The notes beneath the pieces were generated by a model, which was given only the letters and a program-made list of their open reading frames with translations, ran no database searches and was not told the DNA's origin. Source: Deltaproteobacteria bacterium (GTDB taxonomy: Bacteria; Myxococcota_A; Polyangia; Polyangiales; JADJMO01). From it: a stretch of 64,000 nt of DNA. The stretch is from positions 124,001-188,000 of the forward strand of contig JANYDK010000121.1 of NCBI GenBank assembly GCA_025363655.1, written 5' to 3'. Positions within the stretch are counted from its first letter, which is position 1, and the number at the start of each line of letters is the position of its first letter. Positions 28,478-36,461 of this stretch are shown here, in pieces. Made by a program: the position numbers and the translations under genes.

Positions 28478-28942
28478 ATGCTTCCTGGCGTGTACCACTA
28501 CTTCGTTCGTCGCCATCTCCGCGAAGTCGTCCGCCGCCTCAACGCTGGCGACTACGAGTTCGTTCGGCGGCAGTTTCATCCAGCGGCCGAGCATTGGTTC
28601 TCGGGTGAGCATGCGCTGTCGGGGCGACGGACGTCGGCTTCGCGCATCGCCGATTGGTATGCGCGGCTCGGCGTCGTCTTTCCTTCGTTGCGTTTCGAGA
28701 CGGACGCGCTCTTCGTCAGTGGCCCGCCGTGGCGCACCCGGGCGGCCCTCGAGTGGACCGACGAAGCGCGCGACACGCGAGGCGCGCCGATGGTGAATCG
28801 CGGCGTCTTCGTCCTCGAGCTGCGGTGGGGAAAGGCGATCAGCTTTCACGTGCACTGCGACACCGCGCTCCTCGAACGCAACCTCGGGCTCCTCGCCGAG
28901 CAAGGCGTCCGCGAAGCTCGCCTCGCGCCGATCGAGGGCTAG
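28478..28942 (+). CDS. SnoaL/NTF2-like protein
   Basis: A 154-residue soluble protein of the SnoaL-like (NTF2) fold: a helical start with VRRLNAGDYEFVRRQFHPAAEHWF, then strands with LRFETDALFVSGPPWRTRAALEWTDEARD and GVFVLELRWGKAISFHVHCDT. Members include small-molecule cyclases and isomerases and many proteins of unknown ligand. The frame opens with ATG at 28478, but the candidate -10 (TATGCT at 28477) overlaps that codon; if the promoter is right, the GTG at 28490 would be a leaderless start. Its divergent position relative to tetR suggests response to a small molecule. Confidence 0.75.
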   Translation: MLPGVYHYFVRRHLREVVRRLNAGDYEFVRRQFHPAAEHWFSGEHALSGRRTSASRIADWYARLGVVFPSLRFETDALFVSGPPWRTRAALEWTDEARDTRGAPMVNRGVFVLELRWGKAISFHVHCDTALLERNLGLLAEQGVREARLAPIEG

Positions 28943-28958
28943 CCGCTGCGTGTGGTGT

Positions 28959-28987
28959 TTGTCGTCACGGCGACGAGCACCTAGAGT
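28959..28987 (+). promoter_or_regulatory. Candidate promoter, leaderless start
   Basis: TTGTCG, 17-bp spacer, TAGAGT, ending 8 nt before the ATG at 28996, which has no Shine-Dalgarno. Confidence 0.5.
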
Positions 28988-28995
28988 CCTCGCGC

Positions 28996-30054
28996 ATGAG
29001 CGAGACGAACGTGCGAAGCCCGGCCGGATTGCCTGCCACCGACTGGCGTGAAGAGATCGCGCCGGACGAGACCGAGCGCTTCACGCACTACGCCGAGCAG
29101 CTCCGCGCGCTGCAACGCGACCGCGCCAAGAAGAGCTCGAAGGGCGCGGCCGATCGGGCGCTTCACGCCAAGGGACAAGCGGGCGTCGAGGGCGAGTTCA
29201 CCGTTCTCCCTGAGTTGCCGGAGTACGCGCGCGTCGGGCTGTTCGCCGAGCCGAAGACGTATCGTGCCTACGTGCGCTTCTCGAATGGAGCCGGCGCGAG
29301 GCAGCACGACGCCAAGGACGACGTGCGTGGCATCGCGATCAAGCTCGTCGGCGTCGACGGGAAGAAGATCATCCCCGGCATGGAGGACGCGAAGACGCAG
29401 GATTTCCTGGCGATTCTCAGCGCCTTCACTCCCTTCGTCGGCCCTCACGAGTTCGTCACCGTCGTCCGCGCGGCGGCCAATCCGGCGCTCCTCCTTCCGC
29501 GACTCATCAAGGGCCTAGGCTTCGGACCGAGCTTCAAGCTGCTGAAGAAGCTCGCCGGCGGGTTTCCCAAGATCGCCTCGGTGGCGACGGCGACGTACTA
29601 CAGCGCGCTGCCGATTCAGTTCGGCCCCTACGCCGTGCACTATGCCCTTCGCGCGCAATCGAAGGCCGAGCCAGTGAGCGGGAAGAAAGCCGCCGACCAC
29701 TTCGGTGCCGAGCTCGCCGATCATCTGCGCAAGGGTCCCGTGGTCTACGACTTCCGCGTGCAGTTCTTCCGCGACGAAAAGACGACGCCGATCGAAGACG
29801 CCTCCGTCGAATGGCGCGAGTCGGATGCGCCGTTTCTCACGATCGCGCGGCTCACGATTCCGCAGCAGGATCCGAGCTCCGCGAAAGGCGTGAAGCTCGC
29901 GTCTTTCATCGAAGGACTCTCGTTCGATCCGTGGCACGCGCAGGTCGAGCTGAAGCCCCTCGGTGCGATGATGAGGGCGAGGAATTTTGCGTATCGATTG
30001 AGTACCGAGGAACGGAAGGCCGCGAAGGAGCCCGACGGAACGGAGGAGCTCTAG
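28996..30054 (+). CDS. Catalase-superfamily heme protein
   Basis: A 352-residue protein, shorter than the usual 480-750 residue catalases. It keeps the N-terminal heme-side region RALHAKGQAGVEGEF with the distal His, then YRAYVRFSNGAG, DDVRGIAIKLVG and TQDFLAI, in family order. It ends with FDPWHAQVELKPLGAMMRARNFAYRLS, comparable to the proximal heme region of catalases including an R-x3-Y arrangement. Such short catalase-like proteins include fungal and bacterial allene oxide synthase-like and peroxidase-like enzymes, so peroxide or lipid hydroperoxide turnover is likely rather than classic catalase. No signal peptide. Confidence 0.8.
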   Translation: MSETNVRSPAGLPATDWREEIAPDETERFTHYAEQLRALQRDRAKKSSKGAADRALHAKGQAGVEGEFTVLPELPEYARVGLFAEPKTYRAYVRFSNGAGARQHDAKDDVRGIAIKLVGVDGKKIIPGMEDAKTQDFLAILSAFTPFVGPHEFVTVVRAAANPALLLPRLIKGLGFGPSFKLLKKLAGGFPKIASVATATYYSALPIQFGPYAVHYALRAQSKAEPVSGKKAADHFGAELADHLRKGPVVYDFRVQFFRDEKTTPIEDASVEWRESDAPFLTIARLTIPQQDPSSAKGVKLASFIEGLSFDPWHAQVELKPLGAMMRARNFAYRLSTEERKAAKEPDGTEEL

Positions 30055-30082
30055 CGCCCCACATCCGCACCCGCGTCTGCGC
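30054..30082 (-). repeat. Degenerate GCRGGY hexamer array
   Basis: On the minus strand GCGCAG-ACGCGG-GTGCGG-ATGTGG, between two convergent stop codons. Confidence 0.5.
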
Positions 30083-31153
30083 TCAGTCCTGAACGAACCC
30101 CTTCCACTTCCTCATGTAATTCGCAAACCCCGCACTCAAGCCCTCTCCCCTCAACGCCTCCTCCGTGAACGGCGGCTTCTTCGGCACCCACTCCGTCGAA
30201 GTCGCGCGCGCGGCCCAATCGTGATTGCCGATCGCTCCGCGACCGATGGCGACGGCGTCGGCGCCGAGGGTCAGCAGGTGATCGGCGTCTTCGCGCGTCC
30301 AAATCTTTCCGGCGACGAGCATGGGGACGTCGGTCGGGAGCACCTCGCGGAAGGCCTGCAGCGCGTGGACTTCGGGGCGCTTTTTCGTGTTCATCGAGGC
30401 GGTCCACAGCGAGAGGTGGAGGAAGTCGACGCCGTCGTCGACGAGCCAGCGGGCGAGCTGCAGATTTTCGTCGAGGTCGAGGCCCTTGGCGTTGCCGAAG
30501 TCTTCCGGGGAGATGCGGATGCCGACGACGAAGCCGGCGGGGACGCGGGCGCGGACCGCACGGACGACCCTACGCATGAGACGCGCGCGGTTTTCGAGGG
30601 AGCCACCATACGCATCCGTACGGGTGTTCTCGACGTTGCTGAGAAACTGCGTCAGCAGGTAGCCGTGGGCGCCGTGGATCTCGACGCCGTCCATGCCGGC
30701 AGCGTGCGCACGGGCGGCGGCATCGGCAAATTGGACGACGACGCGTTCGAGATCGTCGTGCGTCGCGGCGCGTGCTTCGGCGGTTTCGCTCGCAGTCCAA
30801 GGCTTTTCGCCGCTGACCGAGGCGTCGGCGCGGAGACCACCGTGGAAGATCTGCACGAGCGCGCGGGCACCATGCGCGTGGATGACTTCGGCGAGGCGCG
30901 TGAGACCGGGGACGTGAGCGTCGCTGAAGCAGGCGAGCTCGCCGGGCCAACCTTGGCCGTCTTTGGCGACGTGCGAGGCGCAGCTGGTGACGACGCCGAA
31001 GCCGCCCTCGGCGCGCATGCGGAGAAAGCGCAGCTCGTCTTCGCTGAGCGTGCCGTCGGCGTGGCTCTGCATGTTGGTGAGCGCGGCGAGCACCACGCGG
31101 TTCTTGGCGACGACGCCGTTGCGGAAGCGGAGCTCCGAAAAGAGATTCTTCAC
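30083..31153 (-). CDS. NADH:flavin oxidoreductase, Old Yellow Enzyme family
   Basis: A 356-residue FMN-dependent ene-reductase barrel. It shows LVQIFHGGLRA near 100, the GVEIHGAHGYLLTQFLS motif (about 152-168) with the substrate-binding His pair, SLENRARLMRRVV, and VAGKIWTREDADHLL with GADAVAIGRGAI near the C-terminal phosphate site. No extra Fe-S domain is present, so it is the short OYE type that reduces activated double bonds. The ATG at 31153 overlaps the histidine kinase stop by 4 bp, so this enzyme is the third gene of the regulator-kinase operon. Confidence 0.92.
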   Translation of the reverse strand: MKNLFSELRFRNGVVAKNRVVLAALTNMQSHADGTLSEDELRFLRMRAEGGFGVVTSCASHVAKDGQGWPGELACFSDAHVPGLTRLAEVIHAHGARALVQIFHGGLRADASVSGEKPWTASETAEARAATHDDLERVVVQFADAAARAHAAGMDGVEIHGAHGYLLTQFLSNVENTRTDAYGGSLENRARLMRRVVRAVRARVPAGFVVGIRISPEDFGNAKGLDLDENLQLARWLVDDGVDFLHLSLWTASMNTKKRPEVHALQAFREVLPTDVPMLVAGKIWTREDADHLLTLGADAVAIGRGAIGNHDWAARATSTEWVPKKPPFTEEALRGEGLSAGFANYMRKWKGFVQD

Positions 31154-32691
31154 GCCGCCGATGTAGCATCGTCCGACGGTCGACGCGCGCCTTCGAAATC
31201 CACCTGCAAGCCGCCGTACTCGGACGCGGCGAAGGTGAGCTCGAGATCGTGCAGCTCGGCGACCCGGCGGGCGATGGCGAGGCCGAGACCTCGACCGTCG
31301 GGGTTGCGTGTTCGAGCGCTCGCGCCGCGGACGCTTCGAGAGGCGATGCTGGCGATCTCGTCTTTCGGCACGCCCGGTCCGTCGTCGACGACGCGAAGAC
31401 GGAAGCGATCGTCGTCCATCGATTCGAGCACGACCGCGACGTGGCCTCCGCGCTTGTTGTAGCGAATGGCGTTGTAGACGACGTTGCTCACGTCCTGCTC
31501 GAGGAAGGTCTCGTCGCCGTCGATCGTCAGCTTCTCTTCCGGGGGCGGGAGCGCGCGATCGATTTCGACCTCGTGCTGCCTTGCGACCGGGCGATGACGG
31601 GAGACGACGCGTTCGACGAGCGCGGCGAGATCGACCGGCGCGCGCACGAAATGCGGCTCGCCCGCCTCGAGCCGCGCGGCGACGCCGAGGTTGTGGACGA
31701 GCGAGGTCATGTAATGCGCCTCGTCGATGGCGGCGCCGATCAGCGCTGGCTCGACCTGACGTCCTTCGCCGGCGAGGCTCTGCATGGTCGAGAGGTGCCC
31801 TTGCAAGACGGTCAACGGCGTCATCACGTCGTGCGTCGTGTTGGCGAGGAAATCGCGCAGCGTCTGCTCGCGCTTCTGCTGTTCGTCCATGCGCAGCCGC
31901 ACCTCGCGCGCGGCTTCGTCGAAGGCGTGGGCGAGCTCGGCAACCTCGTCGGTCCCTGCCATCGCGATCGGCGCTTGGTAGTGCTCACGCGCCGAGGCGC
32001 GCACGCGGGTCGCCAGCTCGCGGATGCGGCGGACGATCGGCGAGGCTCCGAGCGCGACGGCGGCCAACATCGCGACGATCGGCGTCAGCCAACTCGCGAG
32101 GAGCGCGCGCACGTCGAGCGGCGGCGCACCACGTCGCGCCACGAGATAGCTGCAGGGCCCCTTCCCCCACGGGGTGCGCATGAGCACCTGGACGCCGTTG
32201 TTGGTGTTGGCGTCGCTGAACATGCCGCGCACCGGCGACGCTCCGGCGCGCGCGGCTTCGATCGTCTCGGCGTCGAGCGTGGGTGCGAACGGCAAGCTCG
32301 GACGAAGTGATTCGTCGTAAGGAAAGACCGCGATCGGGGGAGCGTGCCCCGGGAACGGCATCGGCGGTGGCCGCGCGCCCGGCGGAGGTGCTCCCGGCGG
32401 AGGCGGCATTCCAGGTGGTGGCATTCCGGGGTGTGGTCCATCGAAAGATCCGAAATGGGGTGGATCAGGCAGACCAGGTCCCGGCGGCGGAGGCATCGCC
32501 GGACGCGCGAAGACTTCTGGCGACTCTTCGCACAAGCGTCGTCCTTCGCTGGCGAGACGCGCCTCGAGGTGCGCGATCAGCACCTCTGCTTCTTCGCGTC
32601 GCCTCGCCCGCTCGAAGCCGAACGAAGCGAGGAGCCCGAGCGGAATCGTCAGGAGCGCGACGGTGAGCGCCAGCCGCGGGCGGAGCTTCAT
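31150..32691 (-). CDS. Sensor histidine kinase with Pro/Met/His-rich periplasmic domain
   Basis: A 513-residue membrane kinase. The ATG at 32691 gives a first membrane helix (residues 6-25), a periplasmic region to about 198, a second helix near 200-222, a HAMP linker and a kinase core. Phospho-acceptor His288 is in THDVMTPLTVL; the N box (NVVYNAIRYNKRGG), G1 (VVDDGPGV) and GRGLGLAIARR are intact. The periplasmic region has an unusual segment, about residues 64-122, dominated by Pro, Gly, Met and His (PPPGMPPPPG style). It is coupled to the response regulator upstream and to the OYE gene downstream by 4-bp overlaps. Confidence 0.92.
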   Translation of the reverse strand: MKLRPRLALTVALLTIPLGLLASFGFERARRREEAEVLIAHLEARLASEGRRLCEESPEVFARPAMPPPPGPGLPDPPHFGSFDGPHPGMPPPGMPPPPGAPPPGARPPPMPFPGHAPPIAVFPYDESLRPSLPFAPTLDAETIEAARAGASPVRGMFSDANTNNGVQVLMRTPWGKGPCSYLVARRGAPPLDVRALLASWLTPIVAMLAAVALGASPIVRRIRELATRVRASAREHYQAPIAMAGTDEVAELAHAFDEAAREVRLRMDEQQKREQTLRDFLANTTHDVMTPLTVLQGHLSTMQSLAGEGRQVEPALIGAAIDEAHYMTSLVHNLGVAARLEAGEPHFVRAPVDLAALVERVVSRHRPVARQHEVEIDRALPPPEEKLTIDGDETFLEQDVSNVVYNAIRYNKRGGHVAVVLESMDDDRFRLRVVDDGPGVPKDEIASIASRSVRGASARTRNPDGRGLGLAIARRVAELHDLELTFAASEYGGLQVDFEGARRPSDDATSAA

Positions 32692-33356
32692 GGGCCCTGC
32701 GCCTCCAGGCGATAACCAATGCCCCACACCGTGACGATGTAGCCGCCCGCCTCGCCGAGCTTCTTGCGCAGCCTGGACACGTGGACGTCGAGCGTGCGTT
32801 CGGCGCCGTCGCGTTCGTCGAGGACTTGATCGACGAGCGATTGCCTCGTCACCGCTGCGCCGCGTCGCTTGGCGAGCGCCACGAGGATGCCGAGCTCGGT
32901 GGCGGTGAGCGCGACCGACTTGCCCTGCACCGAGACCTCGCGACTGCTCGGATCGACGCGGAGCAGACCGATCTCGATGACGTCGCTGCGCTGCAACACC
33001 GGCCGCCGCAGCCGCGCACGCACCCGCTCGACGAGCTCTTCGGGCCAGAACGGCTTCGTCAGGTAGTCGTCGGCGCCTAGCTGCAGTCCACGCACGCGCG
33101 TCGCGTTGTCGTTGCGCGCGCTGAGGATCAGCACCGGCACGTCGGTGCGCTCGCGAAAGCGCTTCAGCAGATCGAGCCCGAACTCGCCGGGGAGCATCAA
33201 ATCGAGGACCAGCAAGTCGATGGAGCCGACCTCGGTCCCCTCGAGCTCGCGGCCGTCTCGATGCCACGTCACGACGTACCCCACGCGCTCGAGCTGGGAG
33301 ACGATTTGCGCGCCGAGCGCCCCGTCGTCTTCGATCAGGAGAATGCGCGAGGCCAT
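32688..33356 (-). CDS. OmpR/PhoB-family response regulator
   Basis: A 222-residue regulator. The receiver domain has acidic residues at LIEDDG, phospho-acceptor Asp52 in LVLDLMLPG, and Lys101 in LTKPFW. The C-terminal winged helix (about 128-220) shows LTATELGILVAL, then TLDVHVSRLRKKLGE and VWGIGYRLE, so it binds tandem direct repeats as OmpR/PhoB proteins do. TACTCT lies 8 nt before its ATG, with two phased boxes upstream (33365-33397), which suggests autoregulation. It overlaps the kinase gene by 4 bp. Confidence 0.95.
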   Translation of the reverse strand: MASRILLIEDDGALGAQIVSQLERVGYVVTWHRDGRELEGTEVGSIDLLVLDLMLPGEFGLDLLKRFRERTDVPVLILSARNDNATRVRGLQLGADDYLTKPFWPEELVERVRARLRRPVLQRSDVIEIGLLRVDPSSREVSVQGKSVALTATELGILVALAKRRGAAVTRQSLVDQVLDERDGAERTLDVHVSRLRKKLGEAGGYIVTVWGIGYRLEAQGP

Positions 33357-33364
33357 GGAAGTGG

Positions 33365-33397
33365 AGAGTAGCGTGGGAGTCTTAAGGAAATCTCAAG
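33365..33397 (-). promoter_or_regulatory. Response-regulator operon promoter with two phased 11-bp boxes
   Basis: On the minus strand TTGAGATTTCC and TTAAGACTCCC lie head to tail, followed by ACGC and the -10-like TACTCT (33370-33365). The near copy at 33431-33484 faces the other way with the same spacing from box to TACTC. Confidence 0.65.
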
Positions 33398-33430
33398 GCC
33401 TCGCGGCAACAGGGCCAAAGCGAAATCGCC

Positions 33431-33484
33431 TTCAGATTTCGGCAAGATCTCGTTAAGAACCTCGCAAGATCGACTCGCTACTCC
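33431..33484 (+). promoter_or_regulatory. Four phased 11-bp boxes and -10 for the Pro-rich lipoprotein gene
   Basis: TTCAGATTTCG, GCAAGATCTCG, TTAAGAACCTC and GCAAGATCGAC are exactly 11 bp apart (33431, 33442, 33453, 33464), followed by TCGC and TACTCC (33479-33484). Tandem 11-bp repeats abutting a -10 are typical of PhoB/OmpR-type activation. Confidence 0.7.
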
Positions 33485-33524
33485 TGTCTGCACGACATCG
33501 AGTCGTTCACCACAGGAGCTCGTC

Positions 33525-34436
33525 ATGACCCTTCGCCGCCTCTCGCTCGGCCTCTCTGCGCTCACCCTCGTCGCCACCGCTTGCGGCGCCCATCCCGACG
33601 GGTCTGGAAGCGGCGCCAGCGCGCTCGGCGGTGACCCCAGCAAACGTCCGATGGTCGTCTTCGCCGACGCGAAGGCTCTTCGTCCACCGGCTGGCACGCA
33701 AGCGCCGGACGCGACCGATGCACCCGACGCGAAGAAGCCGACGCATCTCTTGATCCCCTTCGTTCTCCCGCCGCCCCCGAAAGATCTCGAACACGCCCCC
33801 GAGGGAGCGCCGCCCGCGCTCTGCGTCCTTCATCACACGAGCGACATGCCTCCGATCCCGCTCCCTCCGATGCCTCCCGCCAAAGAGGCCCCCGAAGCGT
33901 CGAAGCTGAGCGACGTGACGATCGCCGATCGCCCCCTCAGCCTCGATCTCGCGCTCGCAGACGGCGGCGATCTCGGCGCCACGTTCACGCCTGATCCTTC
34001 GAAAAAAGAAGGCGATCCCATCATCGCCCTCGAGCTCGCCACCTTCGCCCACGCCCCCACCGGCGACGCGCCCCCGCGCCCCGACATCGTCATCCACTGC
34101 TTCGCCCCGCCCGGCGCCGGACGCATCGACGTGCCCAACGCACTCCTCACCGAGCTCCTCGCCGGCGACCACGCAGCGGATGCCCACGTTCGCATCACGC
34201 TCGCACGGCTCCCCGCTCCGCCGCCGATGGATGCAGCGACCGCCGACGCCTGCACGCCTCCGCCGCCCCCGGCCGATGGCGCCGCACCGCCGAAGGATGG
34301 CCCGCCGAAGGATGCTCCGCCCGATGCATCCAAGTGCCCGCCTCCTCCGATGGGTCATGGCGTCTTCGCGATCGTGCCGATGGGAGATGCGGCGTCGATC
34401 ACTGCGGCGATCGCGGCGTTGCCCAAGGGACACTGA
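33525..34436 (+). CDS. Proline-rich lipoprotein, likely target of the adjacent two-component system
   Basis: A 303-residue protein. The ATG at 33525 has a good ribosome site (AGGAG, 33516-33520). The signal peptide ends in LVATAC. The mature chain is Pro/Ala/Asp-rich with PPIPLPPMPPAK near 108 and PPMDAATADACTPPPPP near 232, plus a few cysteines (ALCVLHH, VIHCFAPPG, ASKCPPPP). A beta-rich core (about 135-230) is flanked by these flexible parts. Only about 170 bp separates it from the divergent regulator gene, and it has four phased regulator boxes. The kinase sensor region is also Pro/Met/His-rich, so ligand sharing is possible but unproven. Confidence 0.7.
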   Translation: MTLRRLSLGLSALTLVATACGAHPDGSGSGASALGGDPSKRPMVVFADAKALRPPAGTQAPDATDAPDAKKPTHLLIPFVLPPPPKDLEHAPEGAPPALCVLHHTSDMPPIPLPPMPPAKEAPEASKLSDVTIADRPLSLDLALADGGDLGATFTPDPSKKEGDPIIALELATFAHAPTGDAPPRPDIVIHCFAPPGAGRIDVPNALLTELLAGDHAADAHVRITLARLPAPPPMDAATADACTPPPPPADGAAPPKDGPPKDAPPDASKCPPPPMGHGVFAIVPMGDAASITAAIAALPKGH

Positions 34437-34439
34437 CGA

Positions 34440-34470
34440 GCGCGCCCTGCGCCCGCCCCCGCCCCCGCGC
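34440..34470 (-). repeat. GCRGGY hexamer array
   Basis: On the minus strand GCGCGG-GGGCGG-GGGCGG-GCGCAG-GGCGCG between the Pro-rich lipoprotein gene and the YHYH gene. Confidence 0.7.
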
Positions 34471-34498
34471 TTTCTTCCTCTGACCCGTTCGAGGCCCC

Positions 34499-35458
34499 AT
34501 GCACTCCCGCCTCTTCTTCCTGCTCCCGCTCCTCCCCCTCGCCTGCTCTTCCTCCTCTTCGACCTCCACCCCTACCGACACCGGCATCACGTCACTCGAC
34601 TCCACGCCCTCTGACACGCTCTCCTCCGACACACTCTCCGCCGACACCCACGTAGCCATCGACGCACCCGCGGGGGCGAGGACGATCGACAACTGCACGA
34701 CCGACGTCTCCGCGGACGCGCCGGCGTTTTTCCGCACGTATTTCCGGTGTGTCACGATCATCACCACCGCCGACGCGGTCGTGATCACGACCGACGATCT
34801 GCCGCCGCATCTCTCGTACTACTACGGCGCGTCGAGTCCGAATTACGCCACGTTCGACGTGCGTGGTGGCGATTACCACCCGAATCCGAACAAGCTCAAG
34901 AGCAAGAAGTTCAGCATCAAGGTGCCGAAGAGTCCGGTGGCGAAGGGGCTGACCATCACCAGCGCGATGGTCGATGGCGTCGTCGGGACCAGCAAAGACG
35001 AGTTCGCGATGGGGCAGGTCGGCGTCGCCCTCGATGCGGTGGCGGTGTTCAATCCGCTCGCGGCGCCGGGCGACGACATCGCGACGGAGCGCTTCACGTT
35101 CGACGAGTACGACGCGCACCCTGCACCCGACGGGGTGTACCACTACCACACGTCGAGCAAGGGGCCGCTCGAGGTGATGGTCGCAGTCGGGGCGAGCAAA
35201 GGGGCGACGCCGGGGAGCGCGAGCGTGGAGCTCTTCGGCGTGATGTGCGACGGGACGATCGTCTTCGGCTGTACCGAGCTCGACGGTTCGGCGCCGACGG
35301 GCACGCTCGACGCGCAGGGAGGACACGTCGGCGACATCAAGGACGCAGCGGGCGCCGTACATTTCGCAGCGCGCTACCACACGCATGTTTGCCCCACCTC
35401 GGCGACGGGGCGAAAATTCACACCGGAAATTCAGTACTATTCGAGTTGCGGACTCTGA
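34499..35458 (+). CDS. YHYH-domain lipoprotein
   Basis: A 319-residue protein. The signal peptide (LFFLLPLLPLAC) ends in a lipobox, then a Ser/Thr/Asp linker with repeated SDTLSSDTLSADT. Residues about 75-319 form a YHYH domain: the name-giving GVYHYHTSS is at 212-220, with DEYDAHPAPDG before it and RYHTHVCP near the end. YHYH proteins are extracellular, of unknown function; the His-rich motifs suggest metal binding. The ATG at 34499 is the only sensible start. No obvious partner gene. Confidence 0.85.
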   Translation: MHSRLFFLLPLLPLACSSSSSTSTPTDTGITSLDSTPSDTLSSDTLSADTHVAIDAPAGARTIDNCTTDVSADAPAFFRTYFRCVTIITTADAVVITTDDLPPHLSYYYGASSPNYATFDVRGGDYHPNPNKLKSKKFSIKVPKSPVAKGLTITSAMVDGVVGTSKDEFAMGQVGVALDAVAVFNPLAAPGDDIATERFTFDEYDAHPAPDGVYHYHTSSKGPLEVMVAVGASKGATPGSASVELFGVMCDGTIVFGCTELDGSAPTGTLDAQGGHVGDIKDAAGAVHFAARYHTHVCPTSATGRKFTPEIQYYSSCGL

Positions 35459-35520
35459 ACGATTTGTCCACGAGTTCGAAGTGCGCTTGCTCGCCGCGCG
35501 TCGTCGGTTACGATCCGGTG

Positions 35521-36399
35521 GTGACTTTGACTCCCGTGCACGGGCGCACCGCCCGAGCAGTGCCACGTTCTCGTTTGCGGTTTCCGGGTCAGGAAATCAC
35601 GCTCCCCGAAGGCGTGCTGACGATCGGGCGTAGCGACGAGTGCGCCGTCACCATCGACGATCCGCTCGCCTCGCGGCAGCACGCCACCATCACCGTGGTC
35701 GGCGCGCGGGCGACGGTGCGCGATCTCGGCAGTCGCAACGGCACCTTCGTCAACGGCGAGCGGCTCGACGGTGAGCGCTTGATGAAGAACGGAGACGAGA
35801 TCGCCTTCGGTTCGCGCAAGGCGGTCTTCGTCGCCGTCTCGCCGGCGCTGATGCGCGTCGACACGCAGCAAGAGCTGGCGACGGTCGAGAGGCCGACACC
35901 GCTCTCCGACGTCGATCGTCACCGCTGGTGGATCGACATGCACCTCGACTTCGTCGACAAGGCGCTCGGCTCCAACCCCGAGACGGCGCTCGAAGGGTTC
36001 GATCGACTGGTGGCCGGCGTCGGTGCGCGCATCGATCCCGACGATCCCCCGCTCGCGCACTCGCAGCTCGACAAGCTCTGTCTCGTGACCGTGCGCGTCG
36101 CGCTGGCGACCGCGGACGCAGCGCGCATCCAATGGCTCTTCGATCTCTTCACGCGCGTCGACCTGTTGCCGAGCGCGGGGGCGCTTCGCGCGTCGATGTG
36201 TCAGGCGCCTCAACACTTCGTCGCTGCATCGCTCGCCATCGATGCTTGTCGCGCGCACTGGTCGTCGCGTCGTCTGCAGGTCGGCGCCGAACGTGCGGCG
36301 GCGCTCGACGCGCTCGACGAGCTGGCGCATTCTATCGCGCTCCGACGCGCCTCGGCCGAGGACGATCCCGACACGGTCACGCAATCGAAGCGCGATTGA
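35521..36399 (+). CDS. FHA-domain protein
   Basis: A 292-residue cytoplasmic protein. I use GTG at 35521, which keeps the whole domain; no ATG is available before it. Residues about 20-100 are a forkhead-associated domain with GRSDECAVTI (Gly36, Arg37), SRQHATI (Ser51, His54) and GSRNGTFVNG (Asn73, Gly74), the residues that bind phosphothreonine. The rest (105-292) is helical with HRWWIDMHLDFVDKALG and no known family. Its likely partners are Ser/Thr kinases, two of which are in this window, though not adjacent. Confidence 0.82.
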   Translation: MTLTPVHGRTARAVPRSRLRFPGQEITLPEGVLTIGRSDECAVTIDDPLASRQHATITVVGARATVRDLGSRNGTFVNGERLDGERLMKNGDEIAFGSRKAVFVAVSPALMRVDTQQELATVERPTPLSDVDRHRWWIDMHLDFVDKALGSNPETALEGFDRLVAGVGARIDPDDPPLAHSQLDKLCLVTVRVALATADAARIQWLFDLFTRVDLLPSAGALRASMCQAPQHFVAASLAIDACRAHWSSRRLQVGAERAAALDALDELAHSIALRRASAEDDPDTVTQSKRD

Positions 36400-36461
36400 G
36401 CTCTCGCCCGCTGGCCCGCATTTTTCGGGACGGAACGGGTCGCGTGGCGCAATCTGTCGTC

